The position numbers and the translations under genes are program-made. 64,000 bases of DNA from Chitinophaga sp. YR627 (GTDB lineage Bacteria; Bacteroidota; Bacteroidia; Chitinophagales; Chitinophagaceae), in NCBI RefSeq assembly GCF_900114995.1, contig NZ_FOUX01000007.1:186001-250000 (forward strand), in the 5' to 3' direction. The notes under the pieces were generated by a model. The model saw only the letters and a list, made by a program, of their open reading frames with translations, made no database searches and had not been told where the DNA came from. Positions 53,712 through 62,447 of the stretch are shown here, piece after piece (position 1 is the stretch's first letter; each line of letters starts with the position of its first letter).

Positions 53712-53791
53712 TGCTGATTGTTTAAGATGATGAACGCAAAGATTCGTATATCTTACACCAGGACATTTAACAAATGCTAAAAAGCGTTTTT

Positions 53792-54361
53792 CTAACTGAT
53801 ATTTTTTCGGATCCTGCTGAGCGAGGGTTGTGCCATACCCAAATAGGACGCGATATACGAAAGCGGGATACGATTGATGAAAGAGGGAAACTTTTTCATA
53901 AAGGATAAATAACGTGTGGTAGCATCTTCTGTCACCAGAAAGTTTCTTCTTTCTAAAATTTCAACTACACATTTTCTTAATATTTGCCCGGTGATAGCAT
54001 CCCAACCGATAATGGTTTTGCCAATGTCATCCCAGTCTTTCTTTGTAAAAACGATCACCTCACAGTCGGTAATCGCCTGTATATATTCGGTAGCGGCAGT
54101 CTGTGCTTCGAACTTTTGCATATCGGTCACGAAATTATTCTCATCAATAAAATCATGCGTAATGTCATCACCTTTGTTATTATAGTAACAAGTCCGAAAA
54201 ATACCTTTAAGAATAAAACCGACATACCTGGGCGTCTTTCCCGCTTCCGAGAAATATTCATTTGTCACCAGCGTTGTCACTTTTCCCCGATCGGAAATAA
54301 ATTGAATTTGCTCGCTGTCAAGGGAGCCAAATTGCAATAAGTATTCAATCATCTTGTTCAT
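53792..54361 (-). CDS. Crp/Fnr-family transcriptional regulator
   Basis: This 189-residue regulator has a sensor barrel (YFSEAGKTPRYVGFILKGIF) and a C-terminal helix-turn-helix (IPLSYIASYLGMAQPSLSRI). It lacks a cAMP-binding signature. A TAnnTTTG element (54367-54374) lies only six bases upstream of the ATG at 54361, so the mRNA would begin at or after that codon; a second ATG at 54352 (MIEYLLQF) may then be the true start. It is followed by an SDR gene, the likely target. Confidence 0.85.
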   Translation of the reverse strand: MNKMIEYLLQFGSLDSEQIQFISDRGKVTTLVTNEYFSEAGKTPRYVGFILKGIFRTCYYNNKGDDITHDFIDENNFVTDMQKFEAQTAATEYIQAITDCEVIVFTKKDWDDIGKTIIGWDAITGQILRKCVVEILERRNFLVTEDATTRYLSFMKKFPSFINRIPLSYIASYLGMAQPSLSRIRKNIS

Positions 54362-54366
54362 CGAGT

Positions 54367-54374
54367 CAAAATTA
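54367..54374 (-). promoter_or_regulatory. -7 promoter element (TAATTTTG)
   Basis: TAATTTTG on the minus strand matches TAnnTTTG, immediately upstream of the Crp-like gene. The short distance implies an almost leaderless transcript or use of the second ATG. Confidence 0.45.
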
Positions 54375-54448
54375 GTGATTATTATAGCCGCGTGTATTGC
54401 TTTACACCGGGCTATTTTCTATTTTCGTCTTAAAATATACCTACACCT

Positions 54449-55015
54449 ATGAAGACTAGCCAGCAAAAACAGGTTGCAACATCGGCGGCAGTGATAACTG
54501 TGATCATCCTTGTAAAATCGATCTTACCCCTGCTCCTGAATCTATTGGCGATTAACCAGCCCTATGCAGCACGTATAACATTGTACCTGTGCTTCCCACA
54601 TGAAGTCCTTGACACGATAAAATACCCTCTGGCTACGTGGACCAGGAGTCTTAGCCTTTCCTACATACCGGTTTTTTCAATTTTGTTTGCCATTTTTCTA
54701 TTTATTGCTTTTGTACAATTCCGTGATAACGGAAAGAAATTGCCGCTACAAATCGCTTGTTGTATTCTTTTGGTATCGATCCTCATGTCGATTCCAACAA
54801 GAATAAGTTATTATCAACAGGCTGTGAGAGAATATAAAAATTATGTGCCGCCGGTAAACAAGGGAGGCGTATTAGCTTTAATGGATACTTTTGCACAGCC
54901 GTCCAAGCCTTCGTTGCCATTATTTATCATAGAGCTGGCAATCCTGTTGCTTTATATGGCCTGGGCGGTTTGGGTACTGAGCCGGCTTTATGGCAGGGAA
55001 ACGAACAATCAATAA
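54449..55015 (+). CDS. Integral membrane protein with four helices, function unknown
   Basis: This 188-residue protein has four hydrophobic segments (about residues 11-35, 68-92, 99-121 and 152-178) with a short periplasmic loop rich in Tyr and Pro (NYVPPVNKGGVLAL). No known family is recognised. It is divergent from a Crp/Fnr-family gene. No terminator is obvious after it. Confidence 0.6.
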   Translation: MKTSQQKQVATSAAVITVIILVKSILPLLLNLLAINQPYAARITLYLCFPHEVLDTIKYPLATWTRSLSLSYIPVFSILFAIFLFIAFVQFRDNGKKLPLQIACCILLVSILMSIPTRISYYQQAVREYKNYVPPVNKGGVLALMDTFAQPSKPSLPLFIIELAILLLYMAWAVWVLSRLYGRETNNQ

Positions 55016-55250
55016 GATGTATCCGTTAATGTGTCTTTGAGATCTTTCCTTCAGATCTTTTGTATTGGGAAGTTTAGCGGAGAATCTCGTTAAATTCTAA
55101 AAATTACTGAAAATCCGTCTGCCCGAGTTTTCAGTATGGGCATTATTCAGAAATTTGTTGCTGATTGACCTTTTCAGCATGCAAATTTGGACTTTTCACC
55201 AGGCGACACCTTGTTGGCCTCATTTATATTTACACGGTAAATTTATATAA

Positions 55251-56066
55251 ATGAAAAAGACAGTTTTAGTTACAGGTGCTTCGGCGGGAATTGGAAAGGC
55301 AACGGCTATATTATTAGCACAAAATGGGTACAACGTTTATGGTGCTGCACGCAGAATTGAGAAAATGCAGAACCTTAATGTCTATGGTATAAAACCGGTT
55401 GTAATGGATGTTACAAGTGAGGAAAGTGTTGAGGATGCTATAAACAGGATTTTAAGAGAAGCTGGAAGCATCGATATATTGGTAAACAATGCGGGCTTTG
55501 GTTTGGAAGGGGCTATTGAAGATGTGCCAATTGAAGATGCACGCTATCAACTGGAAGTAAATGTATTTGGTGCAATGCGTTTGGTGCAGTTAGTGTTGCC
55601 AAAAATGAGGGAAAATAAATACGGTAAAATTGTAAATATTTCTTCTGTTGGAGGCAAGATCGCTTTCCCGTTAGGAGGTTGGTATCATGCCAGCAAGTTT
55701 GCATTGGAAGCGCTAAGCGATAGTATGCGAAATGAAGTCAGGGAATTTGGTATCGATGTTGTAGTTATAGAACCAGGCGCTACTAAATCGGAATGGGGAA
55801 CTATTGCAACGGATAGTTTGATGAAAATTTCAGGACAAACAGCTTATAAAGATCTGGCAACTAAAGCGCATAAGTTATTTACTCAACTATCCGATGGTAT
55901 ACCGGAACCAATCGTTATAGCAAAACTTGTTGAAAGGAGCATAAAAGCAAGAAAGCCCAAAACAAGGTATAGAGGTAAGGAAATGAACTCCAGGGTTTTA
56001 TTGTTCCTGAGAAAGATACTTTCTGATAAGCTAATGGATAGATTAATAATGAGCCAGATAAAATAG
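55251..56066 (+). CDS. Short-chain dehydrogenase/reductase
   Basis: This 271-residue SDR has the cofactor loop TGASAGIGKATA, NNAGFGLEGA, the Ser in NISSVGGKIA and the active-site pair in YHASKFALEA. Codons are more AT-rich than in most other SDR genes of the window. It is followed after six bases by an AraC-type regulator, so the two form an operon. The closest functional style is the group that includes retinol-type and ketone reductases. Substrate unknown. Confidence 0.88.
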   Translation: MKKTVLVTGASAGIGKATAILLAQNGYNVYGAARRIEKMQNLNVYGIKPVVMDVTSEESVEDAINRILREAGSIDILVNNAGFGLEGAIEDVPIEDARYQLEVNVFGAMRLVQLVLPKMRENKYGKIVNISSVGGKIAFPLGGWYHASKFALEALSDSMRNEVREFGIDVVVIEPGATKSEWGTIATDSLMKISGQTAYKDLATKAHKLFTQLSDGIPEPIVIAKLVERSIKARKPKTRYRGKEMNSRVLLFLRKILSDKLMDRLIMSQIK

Positions 56067-56072
56067 TGCACC

Positions 56073-56894
56073 ATGAAAGAAAAAATGATTCTCCAACATA
56101 ATTTCCTGTATTCATGTGGCTATGAAAAAGTACAAAGCAGCGAACATTACTTTCCAGAACACGCATTAGGAATAATGCTATCAGGGGAATCGCATTATTT
56201 TTCAGATGAGGGGACATTCGTAATGGAAGAAGGAACAATATGTTTAATGCGCAGAAATCAGCTATTCAAAAAACTAAAGAAAGCAGGACCTAATGGGAAA
56301 GCACCTTCGTTAATCAGCATATTTCTTGACCAGAACACTTTACATCAATACGCCGTCGAAAACAATGTCCCCAAACAAAGTGTATATAAAAATAGAGCTA
56401 TGATTGACCTGACAGAAAATGTATTTGTGAAAGGTTTTTTTGACTCATTGTTACCGTATATTGATAACCCGAAAAAACTTACTGCAAAAATTGCGGAACT
56501 TAAAGCTTTTGAAGCAATTGAGTTGTTGCTTCAGGAAGGGGATATGTTTCAGGCTTTTTTGTTTGATTTCGGCGAATCACATAAGATAGACCTGGAGACG
56601 TATATGAACCATAATTATAAGTATAATATTCCCTTACAATCGTTTGCTAAACTCACCGGGCGTAGTCTTTCTACATTTAAAAGAGATTTTACAAAAATAT
56701 TTGAAACAACACCCGAAAAATGGTTGCAGCAAAAGCGTTTGCACCAGGCCTATTATTTAATTTTAGAGAAAAAGCAACGTCCTTCGGATGTATATCTTGA
56801 AGTCGGTTTTGAAAATATATCCCATTTTTCGTTTGCATTTAAGAAATTGTTTGGACTGACACCAGCAGCGCTTGCTTCGGGCTCAATGGGTTAG
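56073..56894 (+). CDS. AraC-family transcriptional regulator
   Basis: This 273-residue protein has an N-terminal effector part (HYFSDEGTFVMEEGTICLMR is cupin-like) and a C-terminal AraC DNA-binding domain with two helix-turn-helix units: IPLQSFAKLTGRSLSTFKRD and the closing PSDVYLEVGFENISHFSFAF. It is in an operon with the SDR gene just upstream, which it probably regulates together with its own transcript. The inducer is not known. A long hairpin begins 88 bases after the stop. Confidence 0.88.
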   Translation: MKEKMILQHNFLYSCGYEKVQSSEHYFPEHALGIMLSGESHYFSDEGTFVMEEGTICLMRRNQLFKKLKKAGPNGKAPSLISIFLDQNTLHQYAVENNVPKQSVYKNRAMIDLTENVFVKGFFDSLLPYIDNPKKLTAKIAELKAFEAIELLLQEGDMFQAFLFDFGESHKIDLETYMNHNYKYNIPLQSFAKLTGRSLSTFKRDFTKIFETTPEKWLQQKRLHQAYYLILEKKQRPSDVYLEVGFENISHFSFAFKKLFGLTPAALASGSMG

Positions 56895-56981
56895 AGAATG
56901 AATGGTTAAGTCTCCAGGCTCATGGCTTTAAGAGAAATATCCTCCGGAAATTGTTGCGGTCAAAATCATTAATCAAAGACT

Positions 56982-57036
56982 TCCCCACGATTAAAAAGCC
57001 TTCAGACATCATCTGATGGCTTTTTAATCGTGGGGA
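56982..57036. terminator. Long hairpin of the GCCTTCAGA family
   Basis: Arms of 25 bases (56982-57006 and 57012-57036) with one mismatch around a CATCA loop; the core is AAAAAGCCTTCAGA. It ends the AraC gene transcript and merges with the repeat motif at 57030. Confidence 0.75.
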
Positions 57037-57049
57037 CAATCTTCGAACC
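57030..57049 (+). repeat. Repeat motif GTGGGGACAAT-CTTCGAACC (copy 1)
   Basis: This motif recurs as GTGGGAGGGACAATGTTCGAACC at 58251-58273 and GTGGAGGGGACAAATTTCGAAC at 59569-59590. Common parts are GTGG, GGGACAA and TTCGAAC. The copies lie 1.2-1.3 kb apart, with one gene between successive copies. Confidence 0.55.
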
Positions 57050-57164
57050 GCCTTATTGATGATTTACATAGAATTATATTATTTTAAAGCACGCTTATTC
57101 AATCATTGTTGATTATTATCGATTAATATTATAAAATCCTTTTCGCGCCACATCATAATATAAA

Positions 57165-58142
57165 ATGATGAAACATCTAACGGTAATTATATTTTTTAGC
57201 CTGATATTTTTTTCAAACATGACATTAAAAGGTCAGGCATTGATACACTACAAAAAAGTTATTAAGCCAGACTATTGTTTAAAAGATTCGATTGATGCAA
57301 AAGATGTTATTGGAAAACTTGTGAAGATCTGGCATGAGGGCGGCGTTTATCCGACACTTAACATGATGAAAGAAATGAAGTGGCCATCTGAAGAGATAAG
57401 GAAAAAAGGTGGACAAAGTGGTTGGGGTACATTCCGGCCCAAGGCTGGTGATGTCGGTATTGTTGTGGATATCTTCACGGAGAAGTCTGGAGTAAATAAA
57501 CATATTTATTTACTTAAAATTGAAGACAACTATGTTCCGGTTGCCTGCTCCTACATTACAGGTAATGATCAGCTGGACTGTCATAAGCAATCCGAGCAGG
57601 ATTGGATAAATGATTCCCTAACCAATGTAAAGGATGCCGCTGGTTGTAAATTCAAAATTAGAAACATAAACAATCGCTGGAGTAGAGCTGGACTAAACAA
57701 TATTGACAAGCAGTCAGAGGATTTTGCTTGTTCTTTGATAGAAAAAGAGATTGACACAGTTATGCTTTGTAAATACATCTTTGATAATGGCTCCCTGCCT
57801 GGGGAGAAAGGATTTGTTTTATGGGTTGATAATGGGCATGGATATGTAAAGTCGTACTTCAATAACTCAAGGCATGAGCCAACAAGCAATGAAGTCATTT
57901 CATTTGATTCAAAGGAGTTAATTGATTACTTTTTTATAAACAGACTTGACACGGTAACAAGTGACCCGAAATCTGAAATTTGGATAAGTCATTCGTTAGG
58001 TTATAGCATTCAGCTTTACGCGCCCGATTTTTTTTATAGAGAACGGTTAACTGATTTCGCCATAAGACAAGATATAACACATCCTAAATCAATATGGTGG
58101 AATATGATTTCAGAAAGACTAACAATACTAAAGCAAGAATAG
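57165..58142 (+). CDS. Secreted protein, function unknown
   Basis: This 325-residue protein has a signal peptide (to LKGQALIHY). The rest has several tryptophans and cysteines (ACSYITGNDQLDC, DFACSLIEKE, KYIFDNGSL) and a mix of strands and helices without a motif I recognise. It lies between two copies of the 57030-type repeat, in an AT-rich zone with IS remnants, and may be a horizontally acquired gene. It has no co-oriented partner; the hairpin and repeat on each side bound it. Confidence 0.55.
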   Translation: MMKHLTVIIFFSLIFFSNMTLKGQALIHYKKVIKPDYCLKDSIDAKDVIGKLVKIWHEGGVYPTLNMMKEMKWPSEEIRKKGGQSGWGTFRPKAGDVGIVVDIFTEKSGVNKHIYLLKIEDNYVPVACSYITGNDQLDCHKQSEQDWINDSLTNVKDAAGCKFKIRNINNRWSRAGLNNIDKQSEDFACSLIEKEIDTVMLCKYIFDNGSLPGEKGFVLWVDNGHGYVKSYFNNSRHEPTSNEVISFDSKELIDYFFINRLDTVTSDPKSEIWISHSLGYSIQLYAPDFFYRERLTDFAIRQDITHPKSIWWNMISERLTILKQE

Positions 58143-58205
58143 GGATTACCGCGTGCGATGGGGTAGAACGCCATGGAGGTCGACCCGGCATTGATCATCA
58201 ACTAC

Positions 58206-58237
58206 AAAAAAACTTCAGGTCACTCTGACGTTTTTTT
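58206..58237 (+). terminator. Hairpin terminator with T-tract
   Basis: Arms AAAAAAACTTCAG and CTGACGTTTTTTT with one mismatch around a six-base loop. It ends the 57165 gene and lies just before copy 2 of the repeat motif. Confidence 0.8.
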
Positions 58238-58250
58238 AATTTCCTGCGGG

Positions 58251-58273
58251 GTGGGAGGGACAATGTTCGAACC
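58251..58273 (+). repeat. Repeat motif GTGGGAGGGACAAT-GTTCGAACC (copy 2)
   Basis: Second copy of the motif at 57030, 14 bases after a hairpin. The AT-rich stretch from here to 58769 has no intact gene; it contains one transposase remnant. Confidence 0.55.
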
Positions 58274-58552
58274 AGTTATTGGATAATCTAATTGAAATTC
58301 AGTATTTTATAAAAGATGAACTTCTTTTAAGAAATTTGTGGCTCCTCCATGGATCCAATAATTTTAACGATAAACCTAAATTTCCACTTAAATTGTTTTT
58401 GGAATGGGTAATTAATTGATAAAAAGAAGAACAACAGGCATAGATAAATAAAAGGTGTAATATTGCCTCATCCTCAAACTGATACTACAATCTGGCTTAA
58501 TATTCTAGATCATAACATGTTCAGAAATTGATGGATAGAAGAGATCATTTCA

Positions 58553-58654
58553 TCAAAATAAATATCCTTCAGCCATTCTCAGCTGCTTTTTGCGCAGATT
58601 ATGTGCTAATGCTAATAATCCAAACCCATAAAAATTAATCCTGTAATACTCGAT
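58553..58654 (-). mobile_element. Transposase C-terminal remnant (IS1182-like)
   Basis: On the minus strand the frame reads IEYYRINFYGFGLLALAHNL then RKKQLRMAEGYLF and a stop. The block with LLALAHNLRKK is typical of the C-terminal end of IS1182-type DDE transposases. A stop codon lies directly upstream of it, and no ORF of normal length is left, so only the tail of the element survives. No terminal repeats were identified. Confidence 0.6.
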
Positions 58655-58769
58655 TTATAGCTCTAACTTTAACAAGGTTATATTTGGCTTATTCTGATTC
58701 AGGTTGAGCTCTTTTTCTTGTCATACCCTGGTTTTCAGTAGTATGCATATTTAATTAAAAATTATATTT

Positions 58770-59078
58770 GTGAATATTTTTGTAGGTAATATAAGTGACA
58801 GAACAACTGAAGATGAGATATGGTCTTTATTTGACCCATTTGGAGTTGTATATAGTATTAATGTGGCTTATGATAAGTACAGTGGCCGTTCTAAAGGTTT
58901 TGCATTCGTTGAAATGCCAGACGATTCCAATGCAGTACTGGCAATTAAGGAATTGAATAATTCAATAGTTGCTGGCCAGAAAATAGTTGTGTATGAGGCT
59001 CGTCCAAAACCTGAAAGACCCGAAAATAATCGTTTCTCCAGATCCGGCCCAGGCTCTGGATTTAGACCCAGATATTAA
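58770..59078 (+). CDS. RNA-binding protein (RRM)
   Basis: This 102-residue protein is a single RNA recognition motif. RNP2 is IFVGNI at the start and RNP1 is RSKGFAFVEM in the middle; a Gly/Arg/Pro-rich tail (SGPGSGFRPRY) follows. Such short RRM proteins are common in Bacteroidota and cyanobacteria and often respond to cold. It begins with GTG at 58770. It is alone, with a strong terminator 50 bases after its stop, in a zone with mobile-element remnants. Confidence 0.92.
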   Translation: MNIFVGNISDRTTEDEIWSLFDPFGVVYSINVAYDKYSGRSKGFAFVEMPDDSNAVLAIKELNNSIVAGQKIVVYEARPKPERPENNRFSRSGPGSGFRPRY

Positions 59079-59127
59079 TAGTTGGATGTTTTAAAACGTC
59101 GATTACCTTTATCTGTTAAGGGAGCAG

Positions 59128-59174
59128 AAAAGCAAAGCCGCAAAATACATTAAGTATTTTGTGGCTTTGCTTTT
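59128..59174 (+). terminator. Long rho-independent terminator
   Basis: Twenty-one-base arms (59128-59148 and 59154-59174) with one G-U pair around an ATTAA loop, ending in TTTT. It ends the RRM transcript. Confidence 0.88.
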
Positions 59175-59973
59175 ACGTTTCTATGTACCGGATAGCAGCA
59201 ACCCAGTCTTAATTTTCTAATTATATCCTTAATAAGCCTCCAGAATCGGATATAGTAACAGGAACTGTTAGCAACTGCGTTTAACCCATGAGGAGACGAT
59301 GAAGTTTTGTATTAATTAATCATGTTAGTTGTGTGAGTTCGGAAACTTCAGCTTTTACGATTCTTCGGTCTGCATGTATAGTGCATTATTTCAAAGAAAC
59401 GCTATCGTACTGTGGTCCCAAAGGATCTATGTGACCTATGATCAGATTTTTGATAAATCCATTCCATAGCAGTTTTATAAAAGTTCGAAAGGGAATATCC
59501 ACAAAGATCAGCAATTACCAATTGGGGATTATCTCTTTACACAGATCGATTCCCCGTTTGCTGTAGAGGTGGAGGGGACAAATTTCGAACTTACTGGGAG
59601 ACGATTTATCTGGAATTGAGGATTTTATGAAGGGAAATACTATATTTATTTTATAAAAGGACAAACATTTAATAGAATTTGTTGTATTATATATATCTGT
59701 AATAAGATGCGTTATAAATGAATTTCCAATATTGGTGTAAACCTTGCGAGAAAGTCCAGGTAGTTCACTTCAATATGAATAAGCTTCTTAATTCCAGATA
59801 ACATATCAAGAAATCACTTAATCGCCCAGCTCACATCTGAAGCAGATGTATATATATACATAGTATTTATCAGAAATTTAAAAAATATCATAAATCCAGC
59901 ATAACCGTTTTCAGTAGTAGTAATATATCAAAAAAGTTAGTCACCAATATTGAGCAATCTTATATAGATGAAT
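59175..59973. other. AT-rich region without an intact gene
   Basis: This 800-base stretch has no credible open frame. It carries copy 3 of the repeat motif at 59569-59590 and no hairpin next to it. It ends at the IS3 remnant. It is probably degraded mobile DNA. Confidence 0.5.
59569..59590 (+). repeat. Repeat motif GTGGAGGGGACAAA-TTTCGAAC (copy 3)
   Basis: Third copy of the motif at 57030 and 58251, here without a hairpin directly upstream. Confidence 0.5.
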
Positions 59974-60356
59974 TTAATTAGACCAGGGCTTAATGACTTT
60001 CACAATCTGCCTGTTAGACAAGAAGATATTGATTTCATAATACCAAGCTTGCATGCTCTCCTTTGAGAAACAGGGTAATCCTCCGTTGTTGTATTAACTA
60101 ATACCTTTAGCTGACTAATTCTCAGTGTTTTTTTCATTACATCCTGCAGTATTTGTTTATCAAATGATAAATCCGCTACCATTTGCTTCAGCTTATTATT
60201 CTCCTCTTCTAACTGCCGGAGACGTCTTAGCTCACTCACACCAAGTCCACCAAACTTTTTTTCCCAATTGTAAAACGTTGCTTCGCTAATCCCATCTTCC
60301 TACAAACCTCCTCTGCAAATGTTCCACTTTCCGCCTGCTTCAATGCAAAAGCACTG
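59974..60356 (-). mobile_element. IS3-family transposase remnant, frameshifted and truncated
   Basis: On the minus strand fragments of an IS3 OrfA are clear: SAFALKQAESGTFAEEVCRK, then after a one-base shift GISEATFYNWEKKFGGLG, then SELRRLRQLEEENNKLKQMV (the OrfA leucine zipper) and ADLSFDKQILQDVMKK. A stretch like the start of OrfB follows (TTEDYPVSQRRACKL), but the frame breaks again and only a WYYEIN-like scrap remains before a TAA at 59974. The integrase core is missing. The longest intact part is the 79-codon frame 60000-60239. Confidence 0.85.
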
Positions 60357-60372
60357 TGGTGTAAGTTTAAAG

Positions 60373-60405
60373 AACAAAACCTCCGGAAGTAATCTGAAGG
60401 TTTTG
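60373..60405 (-). terminator. Imperfect hairpin downstream of the AIPR gene
   Basis: AACAAAACCTCCGGA pairs imperfectly with TCTGAAGGTTTTGTT. It lies 17 bases beyond the AIPR stop and probably ends the leftward operon. Its core is related to the GCCTTCAG hairpins. Confidence 0.6.
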
Positions 60406-60421
60406 TTTTTAACACAATAAA

Positions 60422-62446
60422 TTAATTAGCACTGAATCCCAGTTTCTCAGCATCTTTTAGTATTCTCAATGCATTCTTAGCCTGTTTGGGGCTTAAAGGA
60501 GCTTTACGATTTGCAAGCACTCCCAGATTATACGAAAGTTTCCTGTCAAAAGGTGTAAGATGGTTATGCTCTTTTGCCCATTTGGCAATCTGGTACCAGA
60601 TTGCACTATCGATACTTCCAGCTTCTTCAATTAACTTTAATTCCTGAGGAGAAATATCGAGACCAGCCTGCTCATTTTCTGAATATTTATCAACTTCTGA
60701 ACGGATTTCATCATTAAGTGCATCCATATTGACAAACTTGTCTTTCAGCGTCGCCCAGCACTCCTGTTTTTTACACCATTCTGTTATGTTTGTCCCCTGT
60801 TTGGATGGAATATTAATATGATTCCATACTACATCAATAGTAGATGCAATTGTATTATTTAATGTTTCTCCTATAGACTGACTTTCCCATATTTTATCAA
60901 GGTTAAGCTTCTTATTTGTTTTATAGGATAATAGAGCCATAATATAGGAGACCATATTAGACTTATAGCCGCCCAGATCCCGCTTTGCAACTAATTTATC
61001 AATCTCCCTGAACAGAATTCCTTTAGCTATCAATCTTTGATAATATGTTTTATTTACATCAAGCTTCAGATTTGACAACTCTTTACTAAAAACCCTGAAA
61101 TTATTCTCTGCACCTTTTCCAACATCAAATGGGCGCTGCCACCAACTCATTTCGTATTTGGCTAAATCAGTTTTTGAGAACTTTTGCTTTTTGGGATATT
61201 GAATATCAAAAATCTTCATGTCTTTGACTGTCATTCTGGCTCTTTCATCGAGAAACTGACCTCTGGCTCTTTCATAATACCATTTATTGGTAGCTTTTCC
61301 TCCTGTTTTTGCAGGTACCCATTCAGTACGGGAGCAGTTTTCTATGGCCACATGATAGTCGCTATTAGAACTAAAGTCAGAATCCTTGATGATAGTCTGG
61401 GTATTTGCATACCTTGATATTTTAGGAACAACTTCTGGCATCTTACTGGAATCTGTTACAACAGAAACCTTCATTTGCACAAAAACTTTTGACAGATTAA
61501 TTTCTTTTTCAGTAGAGGTCGCAAATATTGAAGCCGTGGTCTGTCCACCATTAACTATTTGCCAGTTTTCAATACGTGTAATATATGCATTACCATCCTC
61601 AAACTCTGTATATACCTTCTCTGCCGTGGTAGAAATTCCATTATTATAAGCAAAGAACATATCGGGTGAGTTCCGGATGGTATCACGAATCCCCTGATTT
61701 ACTTTTGCTTTAAACTGTAAAAATGTTCTGACATTCTTCTCTAATAAGCCTTGTTTGTATTTCCCATAGATCTGTGCAAGTATTTTCCCTGGAATGATTG
61801 CCAGATATGCATCTACGTTATCACTAATATTGTCCATCCGAAGGCACTGCAATTTATGATTGAAATCATGTTTAAAATCAATCTCAATTTTTTGCTTGCC
61901 TGAGCGTATCAGATATTGCTGATAAACTCTTTCAATATCCCATAACTGGAAATCTATATAAACACCTTTTTTCTCAATAGCATTTGGAACCACTTCATTA
62001 GAAGCCTGCCCATTTGTAAGAACAAAGATCCTTACTGTTTTGATTTCATCTTTTTTTTGTTCGATAATCTGAATCAAATCGAATACTGTTGTGTCGGATT
62101 CGTCGATTTTTTCGGAAAGTTTGCCCTCCCAGGATTGCCAGAAAAAGTTCTCTGCTTTTTGAAATGAATCACTTATATCTTTATCTGAGACTTTGGAAAG
62201 TCTTTGCTCACTTTTGAAAATGGTTACAAATAGATCAATTGCTTCATTTTCTTCATCATAGTTCCATGCATTGATCTTGATACCTCTTGACTTGTAATGA
62301 CATATCTCGTGTGCAATTACCTCTCCCGAATCAATCGAGTATTCAAGAATATCATTTGTAATGGCATCCTCTTGTGAAATACCTTCGTCGTCAACTGTAA
62401 TTAATGCTCCTTCTAGAAAGTCAATAGCAAATTCTGATAATTCCAT
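60422..62446 (-). CDS. AIPR-family protein (abortive infection / phage resistance type)
   Basis: This 674-residue cytoplasmic protein matches the AIPR family: the central part FAYNNGISTTAEKV, then NWQIVNGGQTTASIF and VPKISRYANTQTIIKDSDFS are the conserved core, with SRTEWVPAKTGGKATNKWYY following. AIPR proteins were first linked to phage abortive infection and often lie in restriction-like clusters; their activity is not established. It begins one base after the stop of the PD-(D/E)XK gene (ATG 62446), so the two are co-translated. It is the last gene of the leftward operon. Confidence 0.88.
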   Translation of the reverse strand: MELSEFAIDFLEGALITVDDEGISQEDAITNDILEYSIDSGEVIAHEICHYKSRGIKINAWNYDEENEAIDLFVTIFKSEQRLSKVSDKDISDSFQKAENFFWQSWEGKLSEKIDESDTTVFDLIQIIEQKKDEIKTVRIFVLTNGQASNEVVPNAIEKKGVYIDFQLWDIERVYQQYLIRSGKQKIEIDFKHDFNHKLQCLRMDNISDNVDAYLAIIPGKILAQIYGKYKQGLLEKNVRTFLQFKAKVNQGIRDTIRNSPDMFFAYNNGISTTAEKVYTEFEDGNAYITRIENWQIVNGGQTTASIFATSTEKEINLSKVFVQMKVSVVTDSSKMPEVVPKISRYANTQTIIKDSDFSSNSDYHVAIENCSRTEWVPAKTGGKATNKWYYERARGQFLDERARMTVKDMKIFDIQYPKKQKFSKTDLAKYEMSWWQRPFDVGKGAENNFRVFSKELSNLKLDVNKTYYQRLIAKGILFREIDKLVAKRDLGGYKSNMVSYIMALLSYKTNKKLNLDKIWESQSIGETLNNTIASTIDVVWNHINIPSKQGTNITEWCKKQECWATLKDKFVNMDALNDEIRSEVDKYSENEQAGLDISPQELKLIEEAGSIDSAIWYQIAKWAKEHNHLTPFDRKLSYNLGVLANRKAPLSPKQAKNALRILKDAEKLGFSAN

Positions 62447-62447
62447 A

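Noticed and set aside
56982-59590. tRNA genes, suggested by TTCGAA T-loop-like sequence
   Set aside because: No acceptor, D-arm or anticodon stem can be drawn around any of the copies; the T-arm pairing itself is poor.
60000-60239. A 79-residue intact protein
   Set aside because: It is the leucine-zipper part of an IS3 OrfA with an OrfB scrap, with frameshifts on both sides, so not an independent gene.
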